Positions 35,191 through 43,732 of a DNA stretch of 64,000 bases are shown here, one piece after another. Each line of letters begins with the position of its first letter. Position 1 is the stretch's first letter. The notes under the pieces were generated by a model, which ran no database searches, was not told the DNA's origin, and worked only from the letters and a program-made list of their open reading frames with translations. The translations under genes and the position numbers were made by a program. Source of the DNA: Longispora fulva (lineage in GTDB: Bacteria > Actinomycetota > Actinomycetes > Mycobacteriales > Micromonosporaceae); the NCBI RefSeq assembly GCF_015751905.1, contig NZ_JADOUF010000001.1, positions 5,828,001-5,892,000 of the forward strand, in the 5' to 3' direction.

Positions 35191-36120
35191 TTAGGTTGTG
35201 AGGAGTTCGCCCAGTTCGGTGTACAGCTGGGTCACGGCGACGTTGACGGCCGTCGACTTGGTGTCGAAGTTGAGGAACCCGTGGATGAGCCCCGGGTAGG
35301 TGTGTCTGCGCACCGGCACCCCCGCGGCGGCCAGCGCGTCGGCGTACGCGAGCCCCTCGTCCCGCAACGGGTCGCATTCCCCGCAGCCGATCACGGCCGG
35401 GGCCAGGCCGGCGAAGTCCTTGGCGAGCAGCGGTGAGGCCGGGGGGCCGTTCCCGGCGCCCGGGTCGTCGCCGAGGTAGGCCTTGACGTCGCCCTGGACC
35501 TCCACGGTGGTGAGCAGGAAGCCGGTCGCGTTCTCGACCCGCGACGGGTACTCGGCTCCACCACTCATGTCGGTGATCGGATAGGCCAGCATCTGTGCTG
35601 CCAGCGGCCGGTTCTCGTCCCGGAAGACCTGGGCGGTGGCCGCGGCCAGGTTGGCGCCGGCACTGTCGCCGGCCACCGCGAGCTTCCCGCCGCCGAAGTC
35701 GACCGGATGGTCGGCGACGTGCCGGGCCACGGCGAACACGTCCTCGTGCGCGGCCGGGAACGGGTGTTCAGGGGCCAACCGGTAGTCGGGGCTGACCACC
35801 ACAGCGCCCAGGTCGCGGCACAGCCGGCGGCACACCCCGTCGTGGGTGTCGAGGTCACCGACCACGAAGCCGCCGCCGTGCACGAACACGACCGTCGGCG
35901 CGACGCCGGCAGCCTTCGGCCGATAGACCCGGACGGGTACGCCGGCCAGGGTGTCGTCAGTGACCGATCCGACCTCGATCGGCGGGTTCGGGGCCACCGC
36001 CAGGGACAACATCCGGTTGCCCTGGCGCATCTGGTCGATGGTCGGCGGTGTGGCCGGCGGCGGCCCGTCGAGGCCGAACTGGTGCAGCAGTGCTGCGATC
36101 TCCGGATCCATCGTGGGCAT
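35191..36120 (-). CDS. Alpha/beta-hydrolase (hormone-sensitive-lipase-family esterase)
   Basis: 309 residues. Oxyanion-hole motif FVHGGGFVVGD near residue 80, nucleophile elbow AVAGDSAGANLAAA near residue 150, with Asp in CGECDPLRDEG and His in PGLIHGF near the end, so the HSL-family (group IV) triad is complete. ATG at 36120 with GGGGAG 7 nt upstream. The frame continues open through the fahA region on the antisense side, but that is an artefact of high GC. Acts on short-chain esters; the natural substrate is not known. 83 bp from fahA, same strand. Confidence 0.88.
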   Translation of the reverse strand: MPTMDPEIAALLHQFGLDGPPPATPPTIDQMRQGNRMLSLAVAPNPPIEVGSVTDDTLAGVPVRVYRPKAAGVAPTVVFVHGGGFVVGDLDTHDGVCRRLCRDLGAVVVSPDYRLAPEHPFPAAHEDVFAVARHVADHPVDFGGGKLAVAGDSAGANLAAATAQVFRDENRPLAAQMLAYPITDMSGGAEYPSRVENATGFLLTTVEVQGDVKAYLGDDPGAGNGPPASPLLAKDFAGLAPAVIGCGECDPLRDEGLAYADALAAAGVPVRRHTYPGLIHGFLNFDTKSTAVNVAVTQLYTELGELLTT

Positions 36121-36203
36121 GGCGCGGCTCCCCGTTGAGCTGGAATGTCCCTCGTAGCGTAGGGAAGTTCCGCCCAGCTCACCGGGGATTCGCCACAACC
36201 CCG

Positions 36204-37355
36204 TCAGCCGGTGACCGTGCCCGTGACCTCGCCCAGGACGACCGGTCGGCCCGTCGAGCCCGGGGCCGTCGCCGTCAGCGTCACGGTGTCCCCGTCGAGG
36301 AGGAACGTGCGCTCCGAGCCGTCCTCCAGCTTCACCGGATCGGCCCCCGACCAGGACAGCTCCAGGAACGAGCCCGTCTGGTCGCGCCGCGGCCCGGACA
36401 CCGTGCCCGAGGCGAACAGGTCGCCGGTGCGCACCGAGGCCCCGTTGACGGTCATGTGCGCGAGCTGCTGGGCCGGCGTCCAGTACATCCCGGCGAACGG
36501 CGGCCGGGACACCACTGTCCCGTTCCAGTCGACCTCGAGGTCGATCCCGTACGTGCTCCGGTCGCTCTCCGCGAGGTACGGCAGCACCTCCGGGTCCTGC
36601 GCCGGGGCGGGCACCGTCGCGAGCGCCGCCAGCGGGGTCACCCACGCCGACACCGAGGTCGCGAACGACTTGCCGAGGAACGGGCCGAGCGGCACGTACT
36701 CCCACGCCTGGATGTCCCGCGCCGACCAGTCGTTGACCAGCACCACGCCGAACACGTGCGCCGCGAAGTCGTCCACGCCCACCGTGTCGCCCATGGCCGA
36801 CGGCACGCCGACCACGAAGCCGACCTCGGCCTCGATGTCGAGGCGGACCGACGGCCCGAACACCGGGGCCGCCTCGCCCTTGCGCTGCCCGCTGGGCCGC
36901 TTCACCTCGGTGCCGGTGACGACGACCGTGCCGGAGCGCCCGTGGTAGCCGATCGGGATGTGCTTCCAGTTCGGGTACAGCGGCGGCGAGTCCGGCCGGA
37001 ACAGCTTGCCGACGTTGGTGGCGTGATCCTCCGACGAGTAGAAGTCCACGTAGTCGCCGACCGCGAACGGCAGGGTCAGGGTCTTCCCTGCCAGCGGCGA
37101 CAGGTGCGGCTCGACCGTCTCGCGGTGCTGCTCGTCGGTGAGCAGCTCCACGACCCGCTCCCGGACCGCGCGCCACGCGTCGGGGCCCAGCGCCATGAAG
37201 TCGTTGAGGGTCGACGAGCGCAGGGCCTCCAGCGCCAGCACGGACTGCAGGTCCAGCACCTGGTCACCGATCCGGACGACGATCCGCCCGTCGGCCACCC
37301 CGTACGGCAGGTTGTGCGTCCCCCACGGGCCGTCGGCTCCGGCTACCCAGCTCAC
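36204..37355 (-). CDS. fahA: Fumarylacetoacetase
   Basis: A 383-residue final enzyme of tyrosine degradation, cleaving fumarylacetoacetate to fumarate and acetoacetate. An N-terminal SH3-like domain (~residues 1-110) leads to the catalytic domain: DYVDFYSSEDHATNVGKLF by parts near residue 105 with the catalytic His, GYHGRSGTVVV near residue 137, and metal-binding LDIEAEVGFVVG near residue 173. WKHIPIGYHGR is typical of FAH. GTG start overlapping the stop of the unknown gene upstream by 4 bp. Confidence 0.94.
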   Translation of the reverse strand: MSWVAGADGPWGTHNLPYGVADGRIVVRIGDQVLDLQSVLALEALRSSTLNDFMALGPDAWRAVRERVVELLTDEQHRETVEPHLSPLAGKTLTLPFAVGDYVDFYSSEDHATNVGKLFRPDSPPLYPNWKHIPIGYHGRSGTVVVTGTEVKRPSGQRKGEAAPVFGPSVRLDIEAEVGFVVGVPSAMGDTVGVDDFAAHVFGVVLVNDWSARDIQAWEYVPLGPFLGKSFATSVSAWVTPLAALATVPAPAQDPEVLPYLAESDRSTYGIDLEVDWNGTVVSRPPFAGMYWTPAQQLAHMTVNGASVRTGDLFASGTVSGPRRDQTGSFLELSWSGADPVKLEDGSERTFLLDGDTVTLTATAPGSTGRPVVLGEVTGTVTG

Positions 37356-38089
37356 GATCTGTCCTCCACAAGTCCCAGTTTGAGAATGTCTTCCAACGGC
37401 TCGGTCACGCTACAGGTCCCGAAACCCACCCAAAGGGGCCGCTCCTGGAAGAGGTGCGGCCGGACCACCGCGGCGAGCACCTCGGGGTCGGTGGCCTCCA
37501 GCATGAACGCCTCCTCGCCGGGCGTCAGGCACGCCGCGAGGATGTTCAGGAAGCCGTGGTGGGTGAAACCGGTGCTCGGGTCGGTGTGCCGGGCCGCGTG
37601 GTGCAGCCCGGCCGTCAGCTTGATCCGCAGGCCACGCGACCGGCAGGCGCTGATGATCGCGGCCAGCTCGCCGATGCTCGGGAACAGCTCCGGCGACAGG
37701 CCGCCGGTGCGGAACTTGGGCGTGACCGGCGTGCCGACCAGGGCGTCGAGGGTCGAGCGCCAGTCGCTGTCGCGGCTGATCTCCGCGTAGACCTTGGTGG
37801 TGTCGATCCAGTCCTCGTCGAGGAGCGACGGTGACCAGGGCAGCTCGACCTGGACGGCTCCCGGCGCGTGGCCACCGATGGCCCCGAACGGGAAGTCGAG
37901 TGGGCCGGCCTCGGCGATCCTGCCCACGGGGAGCAGGAGCGGGCCGACAAAAGCCGCATACCAAGCGGAACGATGCTCTCGGTGCGCGAGAATGGCGGCG
38001 GGCAGCGGCGCGTTGCCGGGCGGGAAGACAGCCGCGTCGTCGATCAGCCCCTGGAGGAGCTGTGGGATGGCAGACGTTGACACATCCAC
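37352..38089 (-). CDS. Unrecognised protein coupled to fahA (candidate pathway enzyme)
   Basis: A 245-residue cytosolic protein; I do not recognise the family. It begins VDVSTSAIPQLLQGLIDDAAVFPPGNAPL and shows strand-helix alternation compatible with a TIM-barrel-like fold: VTPKFRTGGL, then ELAAIISACRSRGLRIKLTAGLHHAARH, with conserved-looking His, Lys and Asp. There is no signal peptide. Its stop overlaps the fahA start by GTGA, and the gene is divergent from hmgA; tight coupling suggests a role in homogentisate breakdown. No glutathione-type maleylacetoacetate isomerase is visible in the window, so replacing that step is a hypothesis. No Shine-Dalgarno; GTG at 38089, alternatively GTG 38083, which lies 7 nt after TACAGT. 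Confidence 0.7.
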   Translation of the reverse strand: MDVSTSAIPQLLQGLIDDAAVFPPGNAPLPAAILAHREHRSAWYAAFVGPLLLPVGRIAEAGPLDFPFGAIGGHAPGAVQVELPWSPSLLDEDWIDTTKVYAEISRDSDWRSTLDALVGTPVTPKFRTGGLSPELFPSIGELAAIISACRSRGLRIKLTAGLHHAARHTDPSTGFTHHGFLNILAACLTPGEEAFMLEATDPEVLAAVVRPHLFQERPLWVGFGTCSVTEPLEDILKLGLVEDRS

Positions 38090-38092
38090 TAC

Positions 38093-38150
38093 TGTAGGCG
38101 ACGCTACAAATAGCGGACAAGTGTTGGTTGGACCGTCCGATTATCGGACG
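38093..38150. promoter_or_regulatory. Two palindromic operator candidates between fahA unit and hmgA
   Basis: TGTAG-N6-CTACA (38093-38108) and CGTCCGAT-T-ATCGGACG (38134-38150, 8-bp arms) lie in the 74-bp divergent gap. Both are perfect. Probable binding sites for the regulator of the homogentisate genes, which is not identifiable; the Lrp protein at 31 kb is one possibility. Confidence 0.6.
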
Positions 38151-38163
38151 ACCGGAGGTTGAG

Positions 38164-39324
38164 ATGCCCTATTACCGGAGCGTTGGCGAGCTTCCGCCGA
38201 AGCGTCACACCCAGTTCCGGCAGCCCGACGGCAGCCTGTACGCGGAGGAGCTGATGGGCCAGGAGGGCTTCTCCAGCGACTCCTCCCTGCTCTACCACCG
38301 CTACCTGCCCACGGCGATCGTGGCGGCGGAGGAGTACGAGCCGACGGCCTGGACCCGGATCCCCAACAAGCCCCTCAAGCCCCGGCACCTGGTCACGGCC
38401 AAGCTGGGCGAGCAGACCGACCCGATCCTCGACCGGCAGCACCTGCTGGCCAACGCCGACTGTCGGATCTCCTACGTCGCGTCCTCGCGCACCTCGGTGC
38501 TGTACCGCAACGCCATCGGCGACGAGTGCCTGTACGTCGAGGCCGGCTCGGGCCGCCTGGAGACCACGTTCGGCGTCCTGGAGTTCACGGCCGGCGACTA
38601 CCTGATCGTGCCCACCTCGGTGATCTACCGCGTGGTGCCCGACGGCCTGGTCAAGATGCTCGTCGTCGAGGCCACCGGCCACATCGGCCCCCCGAAGCGC
38701 TACCTCTCGGTGCGCGGCCAGTTCCTGGAGCACTCGCCGTACTGCGAGCGCGACGTCCGCGGCCCCTCCGCCCCGTTGCTCGAAGACGGCTCCGATGTGG
38801 ACGTCTACGTCCAGCACCGTACCGGCTGGACCAAGTTCACCTACGCGCACCACCCGTTCGACGTCGTCGGCTGGGACGGCCACATGTACCCGTGGGCGTT
38901 CTCCATCCACGACTTCGAGCCGATCACCGGACGGGTGCACCAGCCGCCGCCGGTGCACCAGACGTTCCAGGGCCCCAACTTCGTGATCTGCTCCTTCGTC
39001 CCGCGCAAGGTGGACTACCACCCGCTGGCGATCCCGGTGCCGTACAACCACCACAACGTCGACTCCGACGAGGTGCTGTTCTACACCGGCGGCAACTACG
39101 AGGCGCGCAAGGGCTCCGGCATCGCCCAGGGCTCGATCTCGCTGCACCCGTCCGGCTTCACGCACGGCCCGCAGCCGGGCGCGGCCGAGGGCTCGATCGG
39201 AGCCGACTACTTTGACGAGACGGCAGTGATGGTGGACACCTTCCGCCCGCTGGACCTGTGCGAGCCGGGCCTGTCGGTCGAGGACGAGAACTACGCCTGG
39301 ACCTGGGCCCAACGCAAAATCTGA
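38164..39324 (+). CDS. hmgA: Homogentisate 1,2-dioxygenase
   Basis: A 386-residue non-haem iron dioxygenase opening the ring of homogentisate to maleylacetoacetate. The cupin core has VPYNHHNVDSDEVLFYTGGNYEARKGSGI by parts (His and Glu ligands near residues 297-307) and SLHPSGFTHGPQPGA (His ligand near residue 330). ATG at 38164 follows GGAGG by 5 nt; the frame is open 12 codons further but that part is promoter region. Monocistronic, terminated at 39337. Shorter than proteobacterial HmgA (~430), as usual in actinobacteria. Confidence 0.93.
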   Translation: MPYYRSVGELPPKRHTQFRQPDGSLYAEELMGQEGFSSDSSLLYHRYLPTAIVAAEEYEPTAWTRIPNKPLKPRHLVTAKLGEQTDPILDRQHLLANADCRISYVASSRTSVLYRNAIGDECLYVEAGSGRLETTFGVLEFTAGDYLIVPTSVIYRVVPDGLVKMLVVEATGHIGPPKRYLSVRGQFLEHSPYCERDVRGPSAPLLEDGSDVDVYVQHRTGWTKFTYAHHPFDVVGWDGHMYPWAFSIHDFEPITGRVHQPPPVHQTFQGPNFVICSFVPRKVDYHPLAIPVPYNHHNVDSDEVLFYTGGNYEARKGSGIAQGSISLHPSGFTHGPQPGAAEGSIGADYFDETAVMVDTFRPLDLCEPGLSVEDENYAWTWAQRKI

Positions 39325-39336
39325 CGGGTACGAGCG

Positions 39337-39366
39337 TCGGGGCCACCGCGGGCGGGGTGGCCCCGA
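39337..39366. terminator. Terminator between hmgA and the TPR gene
   Basis: TCGGGGCCACC (39337-39347) and GGTGGCCCCGA (39356-39366), 11-bp perfect arms, 8-nt loop, between convergent genes. Confidence 0.7.
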
Positions 39367-39405
39367 TCGCACACAGCCGCTCCCGGACCGCGTGAGGATC
39401 AGGGG

Positions 39406-40170
39406 TCAGCGGGCCGCCAGCCAGGCCAGCAGCAGGCCGACCGCGAAGACGACCGCGGCCACCTTCAGAATCCCGCCCCAGCCGTCGCCACCCCGCCCGG
39501 CAGGCCAGCCACCGTCCCCGGCAGCACCGTCACGTGCGCCCCGGCCACCGTCGGCGCGGGAACCACCGGTCCTGGACCCGGCCGACGCGGACTCCACCCC
39601 GCCGAACCGGTCCCACCACAACTTCCACACCCCAGCCCGCCGACCCGGGAACGGCGGCAACTGCCGGGCATGGAACACGCCCTCCTCGACCACCTGCGCC
39701 AGGCCCATCGGCGCGGCGATCCTGGCCAGTAACCAGTGCGCGTCCGGATCCGCCGGGGCCAGCCGGACCGCCTCCCACGCCGCGTCGAGCGCGAGCTGCC
39801 CGCCGCCGAAGACGCTGAACAGCGCGGTGGCGACCAGCGTGGCATACGCGGACGTCGCGAAGTCCCGCAGCAGCTCCTCGGCGAACGCCACAGCACCCGC
39901 CCGGTTGTCCGAGGACGCGAGCACCCAGGCCCGGGTGATGATCGCCTCGTCATGCCCGGGCGCGGCGTCCGTGGCCGCGGCGGCGAACTCCGCGGCCTCC
40001 CCCGCCCGGCCCTCGTGCGCGGAGACCAGCGCGGACAGCGCGAGGATGTCCGCGTCCTCGGGAGCCAACGCCCGGGCGAAGGTCAGCTCCTCGACAGCGT
40101 CGGTCCAGTGTCCGAGGTCGATGAGCAGCCGGGCCCGACTCAGGTAGACGTCGGCCGTCTCGCCGCTCAC
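39406..40170 (-). CDS. TPR-repeat protein with C-terminal membrane anchor
   Basis: 254 residues. Three or more tetratricopeptide-like helical pairs in residues ~5-150 ([40 protein letters not shown] by parts, then [35 protein letters not shown]). A Gly/Arg/Asp-rich flexible linker (~190-230) precedes a C-terminal membrane helix ([21 protein letters not shown]), so it is tail-anchored with the TPR domain in the cytosol. Start GTG overlaps the ispF stop as GTGA; co-transcribed with carD-ispD-ispF. Binding partner unknown. Confidence 0.82.
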   Translation of the reverse strand: MSGETADVYLSRARLLIDLGHWTDAVEELTFARALAPEDADILALSALVSAHEGRAGEAAEFAAAATDAAPGHDEAIITRAWVLASSDNRAGAVAFAEELLRDFATSAYATLVATALFSVFGGGQLALDAAWEAVRLAPADPDAHWLLARIAAPMGLAQVVEEGVFHARQLPPFPGRRAGVWKLWWDRFGGVESASAGSRTGGSRADGGRGARDGAAGDGGWPAGRGGDGWGGILKVAAVVFAVGLLLAWLAAR

Positions 40171-40649
40171 GCGGTCGCCACCTGGTAGATCAGGGCGGTG
40201 GCGAGGCCGACCAGGCCCTCGCCGCGGCCGGTCATGCCCAGGCCATCAGTGGTTGCGCCGGCGAGGTTCACCGGCGCGCCCACAGCGGCGGTCAGCACGG
40301 CCTCGGCTTCAGCGCGTCGAGTCCCGACCCGGGGCACCACCCCGATCACCTGCACCGCGATGTTCCCGATCTCGTAGCCGGCGTCCCGGACCCGGCGGGC
40401 CGACTCGGTGAGCAGCGCCACCCCGGACGCGCCGGCCCACTCGGGCCGCGAGGTGCCGAAGTTGGAGCCCAGGTCGCCCAGCCCGGCCGCCGACAGCAGC
40501 GCGTTGCAGGCGGAGTGCGCGACGACGTCCGCGTCGGAGTGACCGGCCAGGCCTGTCACCCCCGGCCAGTGCAGGCCGGCGACCCAGCAGTCCCGGCCCT
40601 CCTCGAACGCGTGCACGTCGGTGCCGATGCCGATCCGGGGCACGATCAC
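40167..40649 (-). CDS. ispF: 2-C-methyl-D-erythritol 2,4-cyclodiphosphate synthase
   Basis: A 160-residue MEP-pathway enzyme. [11 protein letters not shown] (zinc Asp/His, residues ~5-15), [31 protein letters not shown] by parts (zinc His near residue 37) and [33 protein letters not shown] (near residue 115, containing the usual TTxExLGxxGRxEG-like stretch). Lies directly downstream of ispD, as in most actinobacteria; overlap is 4 bp. Confidence 0.95.
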   Translation of the reverse strand: MIVPRIGIGTDVHAFEEGRDCWVAGLHWPGVTGLAGHSDADVVAHSACNALLSAAGLGDLGSNFGTSRPEWAGASGVALLTESARRVRDAGYEIGNIAVQVIGVVPRVGTRRAEAEAVLTAAVGAPVNLAGATTDGLGMTGRGEGLVGLATALIYQVATA

Positions 40650-41362
40650 AGCAGAGCCTCAGCGATCTTCAGGTCGAGGGGACGGGTGATCTTCATGGCG
40701 AGGTCGTCGCCGGGGACCGTGGCCACCCGTACCCCCATCATCTCGACAAGGCCGGCATCGTCCGTGAGGTCGTCGCCGGCCTGGTCATGGGCGGTGGTGA
40801 GGGTCTTGCGGTCGAAGCCCTGCGGGGTCTGCACGGCGCGCAGCACCGCGCGGTCGACGGTGGCGAGCACGTCGCCGGCGTCGTCGACCCGCTTGATCGT
40901 GTCCACGACGGGCAGCACCGGGATCACAGCGAGGGCGCCGGCGCGCACGGCCGCCGCGACCCGCGCGATCACCGCCGGCGGCGTCAGGGCCCGTGCGGCG
41001 TCATGGACCAGGATGATCGTGTACTCCGCGGGCACGGCCCGCAGCGCGTTCGCCACCGAACTCTGCCGGGTGGCGCCCCCCTCGACGACGAGCACGCCTT
41101 CGGGGAGCATCGCCTGGACCGTGTCGACCTCGCCCGGCGGGGCGGCAACGACCACGCACCCGACATCAGGGGTCGCCAACAGTCGGCGGACAGCATGCAC
41201 CAGCAGTGGTTCGCCGGCGAGATGGCGGAGCGCCTTCGGGGCCCCCGGACCGAGACGGAGACCGGCACCCGCGGCAGGAACGAGGGCCGCGACATCACCA
41301 CGCTGCTCGGATTGCGTGGTCACGCCGCGGCCCTTGATCGATCTATTGGAACTGTTGGTCAC
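40646..41362 (-). CDS. ispD: 2-C-methyl-D-erythritol 4-phosphate cytidylyltransferase
   Basis: A 238-residue MEP-pathway enzyme joining CTP to methylerythritol phosphate. Nucleotide loop [20 protein letters not shown] near residue 25, [11 protein letters not shown] near residue 117, and [21 protein letters not shown] near residue 162 are all family-specific. The GTG at 41362 overlaps the carD stop by 4 bp; a later in-frame start (VTTQSEQRG, about 14 codons on) fits the domain better and may be the true one. Confidence 0.93.
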   Translation of the reverse strand: MTNSSNRSIKGRGVTTQSEQRGDVAALVPAAGAGLRLGPGAPKALRHLAGEPLLVHAVRRLLATPDVGCVVVAAPPGEVDTVQAMLPEGVLVVEGGATRQSSVANALRAVPAEYTIILVHDAARALTPPAVIARVAAAVRAGALAVIPVLPVVDTIKRVDDAGDVLATVDRAVLRAVQTPQGFDRKTLTTAHDQAGDDLTDDAGLVEMMGVRVATVPGDDLAMKITRPLDLKIAEALL

Positions 41363-41844
41363 GCCTCAAGAAGCACCTTGTCGAGGAGACCCTCGGCATC
41401 GTCCTTGGTGCTCTTCTCGGCGAGTGCCACCTCGCCGACCAGGATGTCGCGGGCCTTGGCGAGCATGCGCTTCTCGCCAGCGGAGAGCCCACGCTCCCGC
41501 TCACGACGCCAGAGGTCACGCACGACCTCCGCCACCTTGAGCGGATTGCCGGAGGCCAGCTTCTCCAGATTCGCCTTGTAACGCCGCGACCAGTTGGTCG
41601 GTTCCTCGGTGTGTGGGGCCCGGAGAACATCGAAGACTGCCGTGAGGCCCTCTTCGCCGACCACTTCCCGCACACCAACGATCTCGGCGTTCTCCGCAGG
41701 CACCCGGACCGTCAGGTCGCCCTGTGCGACCTTCAAGACCAGGTACTGCTTCTCCTCGCCCCGAATGACGCGAGTCTCGATTGCCTCGATGAGTGCGGCC
41801 CCGTGGTGGGGGTATACAACGGTCTCGCCGACACTGAAAGCCAT
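41359..41844 (-). CDS. carD: CarD RNA-polymerase-binding transcription factor
   Basis: A 161-residue essential actinobacterial factor that binds the RNAP beta subunit and stabilises open complexes at rRNA and other promoters. [25 protein letters not shown] starts the Tudor-like RID domain. The C-terminal helical DNA-binding half includes [32 protein letters not shown] by parts, with the minor-groove wedge Trp. ATG at 41844 after AAAGGGG; the upstream open frame lacks homology. First gene of carD-ispD-ispF-TPR. Confidence 0.96.
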   Translation of the reverse strand: MAFSVGETVVYPHHGAALIEAIETRVIRGEEKQYLVLKVAQGDLTVRVPAENAEIVGVREVVGEEGLTAVFDVLRAPHTEEPTNWSRRYKANLEKLASGNPLKVAEVVRDLWRRERERGLSAGEKRMLAKARDILVGEVALAEKSTKDDAEGLLDKVLLEA

Positions 41845-42190
41845 AGGTTCGAAACCCCTTTCGCTGTGTCTAGGGTAACACGCTCCGCAGCCTGACGGAC
41901 AGTGTGCTGACCGACATAACCGCAGGTCAGGGGCTATGTGAGGCACTTGACAACATCCGCGTTTCGCTGATCCGCACCGGGAACGACACGTGGAGTAACG
42001 ATCTGGTGACAAGTATGGGGGACTAATCGTTTATTTCGGACTAGCGCGGGGCCAGTGTCACGGTTCTGTGCGGTCCAGGTCACGTCGGGAAAACTTCCCC
42101 GCCAACCTCTGGCCCCCGTCGCCCGACTGCGGGAAACTGGAAAGCAAGGACTAAACGGTCCGTTGGGTGCTGCTCCGCGAGGGGGTGCGC
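41845..42190. other. 346-bp divergent intergenic region upstream of carD
   Basis: No gene supported. On the minus strand TACCCT (41872-41877) is a plausible carD -10. Plus-strand TTGACA is at 41946-41951 and several AT-rich patches follow; the plus-strand gene at 42191 has a strong Shine-Dalgarno (GAGGGGG). Confidence 0.5.
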
Positions 42191-42850
42191 ATGGCCACAT
42201 GGCGAGAGGACGACAACAGCCAGCCGGTCACGGGGCTCCCACCCGAATGGGGACGCGTCGTGATCCCCGACAGCCCCGCTGAGCTGGCATCCGAGTCCAG
42301 GCGGGTCCGCAGGGAGCTGCGCTGGGCGGCCCGTAGGCGGCGCTGGGCCGGTAACGGGTCGCTGTTCCGGTCCCCGTTCGCGATCCTGTTGATCACGCTC
42401 GTGCTGGCCCTGAGCAGCCTGTTCTCGATGGTCGGCCCCCTGAGCCGCGCGCCGAGGACCTCCGGCCCCGCCGACGCCGACCTGACCCTCACCGGGGTCA
42501 CCCTCGTCGACGACCTCGGGCGCTCCGTCCGGATCGGCCAGCACCTGCCCGCCGCCATCCTGATCCTCGACTCCTGCGCGTGCGCCGAGCTCGCCGCGTC
42601 CGTGGCCGGCGCCGCACCGGCGGGTGTCGCCGTGCTCCTCGTCAGCCGGCAGGCCCCCACCGCGAGCGGGCCCGGCATCCACCTGGCCGATCCCACCGGG
42701 CTGGTCCGCAGCCGGGCCGGTGCCGGGGCCGCGACGGCCGACATGGCCACCGTCGTGCTGCTCGACGCGACAGGCCGGGTCACCCGCCTGGTGCCGGCCA
42801 CCGCGACCATCGACCCGTTCCAGTCCGAGCTCCTCGCGCTGCATCCCTAG
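42191..42850 (+). CDS. Membrane-anchored thioredoxin-fold-like protein with a CAC motif
   Basis: 219 residues. A ~60-residue basic cytosolic part (RRVRRELRWAARRRRW), one membrane helix (residues ~63-80), and an outer domain whose order resembles a peroxiredoxin/TlpA fold: LTGVTLVDDLGRSVRIGQHLPAAILILDSCACAEL by parts, with Cys129 and Cys131 where thioredoxins have CxxC, then VAVLLVSRQ and ATVVLLDATGRVTRLVP. Only one residue separates the cysteines. ATG at 42191 after GAGGGGG. Function unproven; thiol redox or metal handling is possible. The downstream gene encodes a lipoprotein on the same strand. Confidence 0.7.
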   Translation: MATWREDDNSQPVTGLPPEWGRVVIPDSPAELASESRRVRRELRWAARRRRWAGNGSLFRSPFAILLITLVLALSSLFSMVGPLSRAPRTSGPADADLTLTGVTLVDDLGRSVRIGQHLPAAILILDSCACAELAASVAGAAPAGVAVLLVSRQAPTASGPGIHLADPTGLVRSRAGAGAATADMATVVLLDATGRVTRLVPATATIDPFQSELLALHP

Positions 42851-42969
42851 GGCGTGCGCGACGCGCCCACACACAGGCTGGTCATGAATTGGGCGGGGTG
42901 CCTCCGCCTCCCCGAACGCGACAACTAGGCTGTCAACCGGTCTGCGTGTGGCTATCGAGGAGGACCGAC

Positions 42970-43701
42970 GTGACCCGTCTGACAACTGCCATCCCGGCGT
43001 TCGCCTTGGGTGTGGCTGCCGTCGCGCTCACGGCAGGCTGTAGCGCCGGACAGATCTCCCAGACCTCGAGTCAGGTCGCCGCCGTACCGGGGGCGAACCG
43101 CGACATCGAGCTCAAGGACAGCCACGACCTGCTCGTGGGCCGGGTGTCGCTGCGTGACGTGATGGTGCAGTACTCGGAGAAGGGCTATCCCAAGGACGGC
43201 ACGGCTCCGCTGCAGATCCGGATCATCAACGACAGCCCGTTCGCGGTGAAGCTGTGCGCCGTGACCAGCGAGTCCGGCACGGTCGCGAAGGCCAGCGGTG
43301 GCATCGTCCCGCCGTCGGCCGCCGCCACCCCGTCGAATTCGGCCTCGGCCGCCCCGACGGCTGGCGCGTCCGCTTCGGCCTCCGCGTCCGCCGCGCCGAC
43401 CGCTTCCGCCGTCGCGAGCCCGAGCGCGTCCGCCGCGCCGGTCGCCGCCGGGGGCTGCGAGCTCAACATCACGGTGCCCGGCCAGGGCTATACCCAGCTC
43501 CTCCCGGGCCAGCTGACGTACCTGCAGCTGACCAAGCTGACGGACGAACTGAAGCCGGGCGTCGTCGCCCGCGGCTTCACGTTCACGTTCCAGGATTCCA
43601 AGGGCAAGTCGGTCACGAGCGATAAGTTCGAGATCCCGATGGGCATCCCGCTGACCCCGGGTCCGCGGACCAGCCCGGAGCTCGGCGGCGAGCACAAGTA
43701 G
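42970..43701 (+). CDS. Lipoprotein with Ala/Ser-rich insert, loosely PCu(A)C-like
   Basis: 243 residues. Signal peptide ending in the lipobox LTAGC (Cys near residue 23). The body is a beta-sandwich: VGRVSLRDVMVQYSEKGYPKDG, then APLQIRIINDSPFAVKLCAVTSESG, a ~60-residue Ala/Ser/Pro/Thr-rich insertion (residues ~110-160), then a strand set with LPGQLTYLQLTKLTDELKPGVVARGFTFTF by parts. This pattern recalls PCu(A)C/DUF461 copper chaperones, but the Met/His copper ligands are not seen, so metal binding is not supported. GTG start after GAGGAGG. Confidence 0.75.
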   Translation: MTRLTTAIPAFALGVAAVALTAGCSAGQISQTSSQVAAVPGANRDIELKDSHDLLVGRVSLRDVMVQYSEKGYPKDGTAPLQIRIINDSPFAVKLCAVTSESGTVAKASGGIVPPSAAATPSNSASAAPTAGASASASASAAPTASAVASPSASAAPVAAGGCELNITVPGQGYTQLLPGQLTYLQLTKLTDELKPGVVARGFTFTFQDSKGKSVTSDKFEIPMGIPLTPGPRTSPELGGEHK

Positions 43702-43732
43702 GACTGTCGCACTCCTGGGCTAGGTTCACTGG

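Noticed and set aside
35191-37176. A 661-residue fused hydrolase on the minus strand
   Set aside because: The upstream part of that open frame lies within fahA in a different frame; homology begins at 36120 with a good Shine-Dalgarno.
42970-43701. Copper chaperone PCu(A)C
   Set aside because: The fold-like pattern is suggestive but the Met/His copper ligands are missing, so I kept only a general lipoprotein call.
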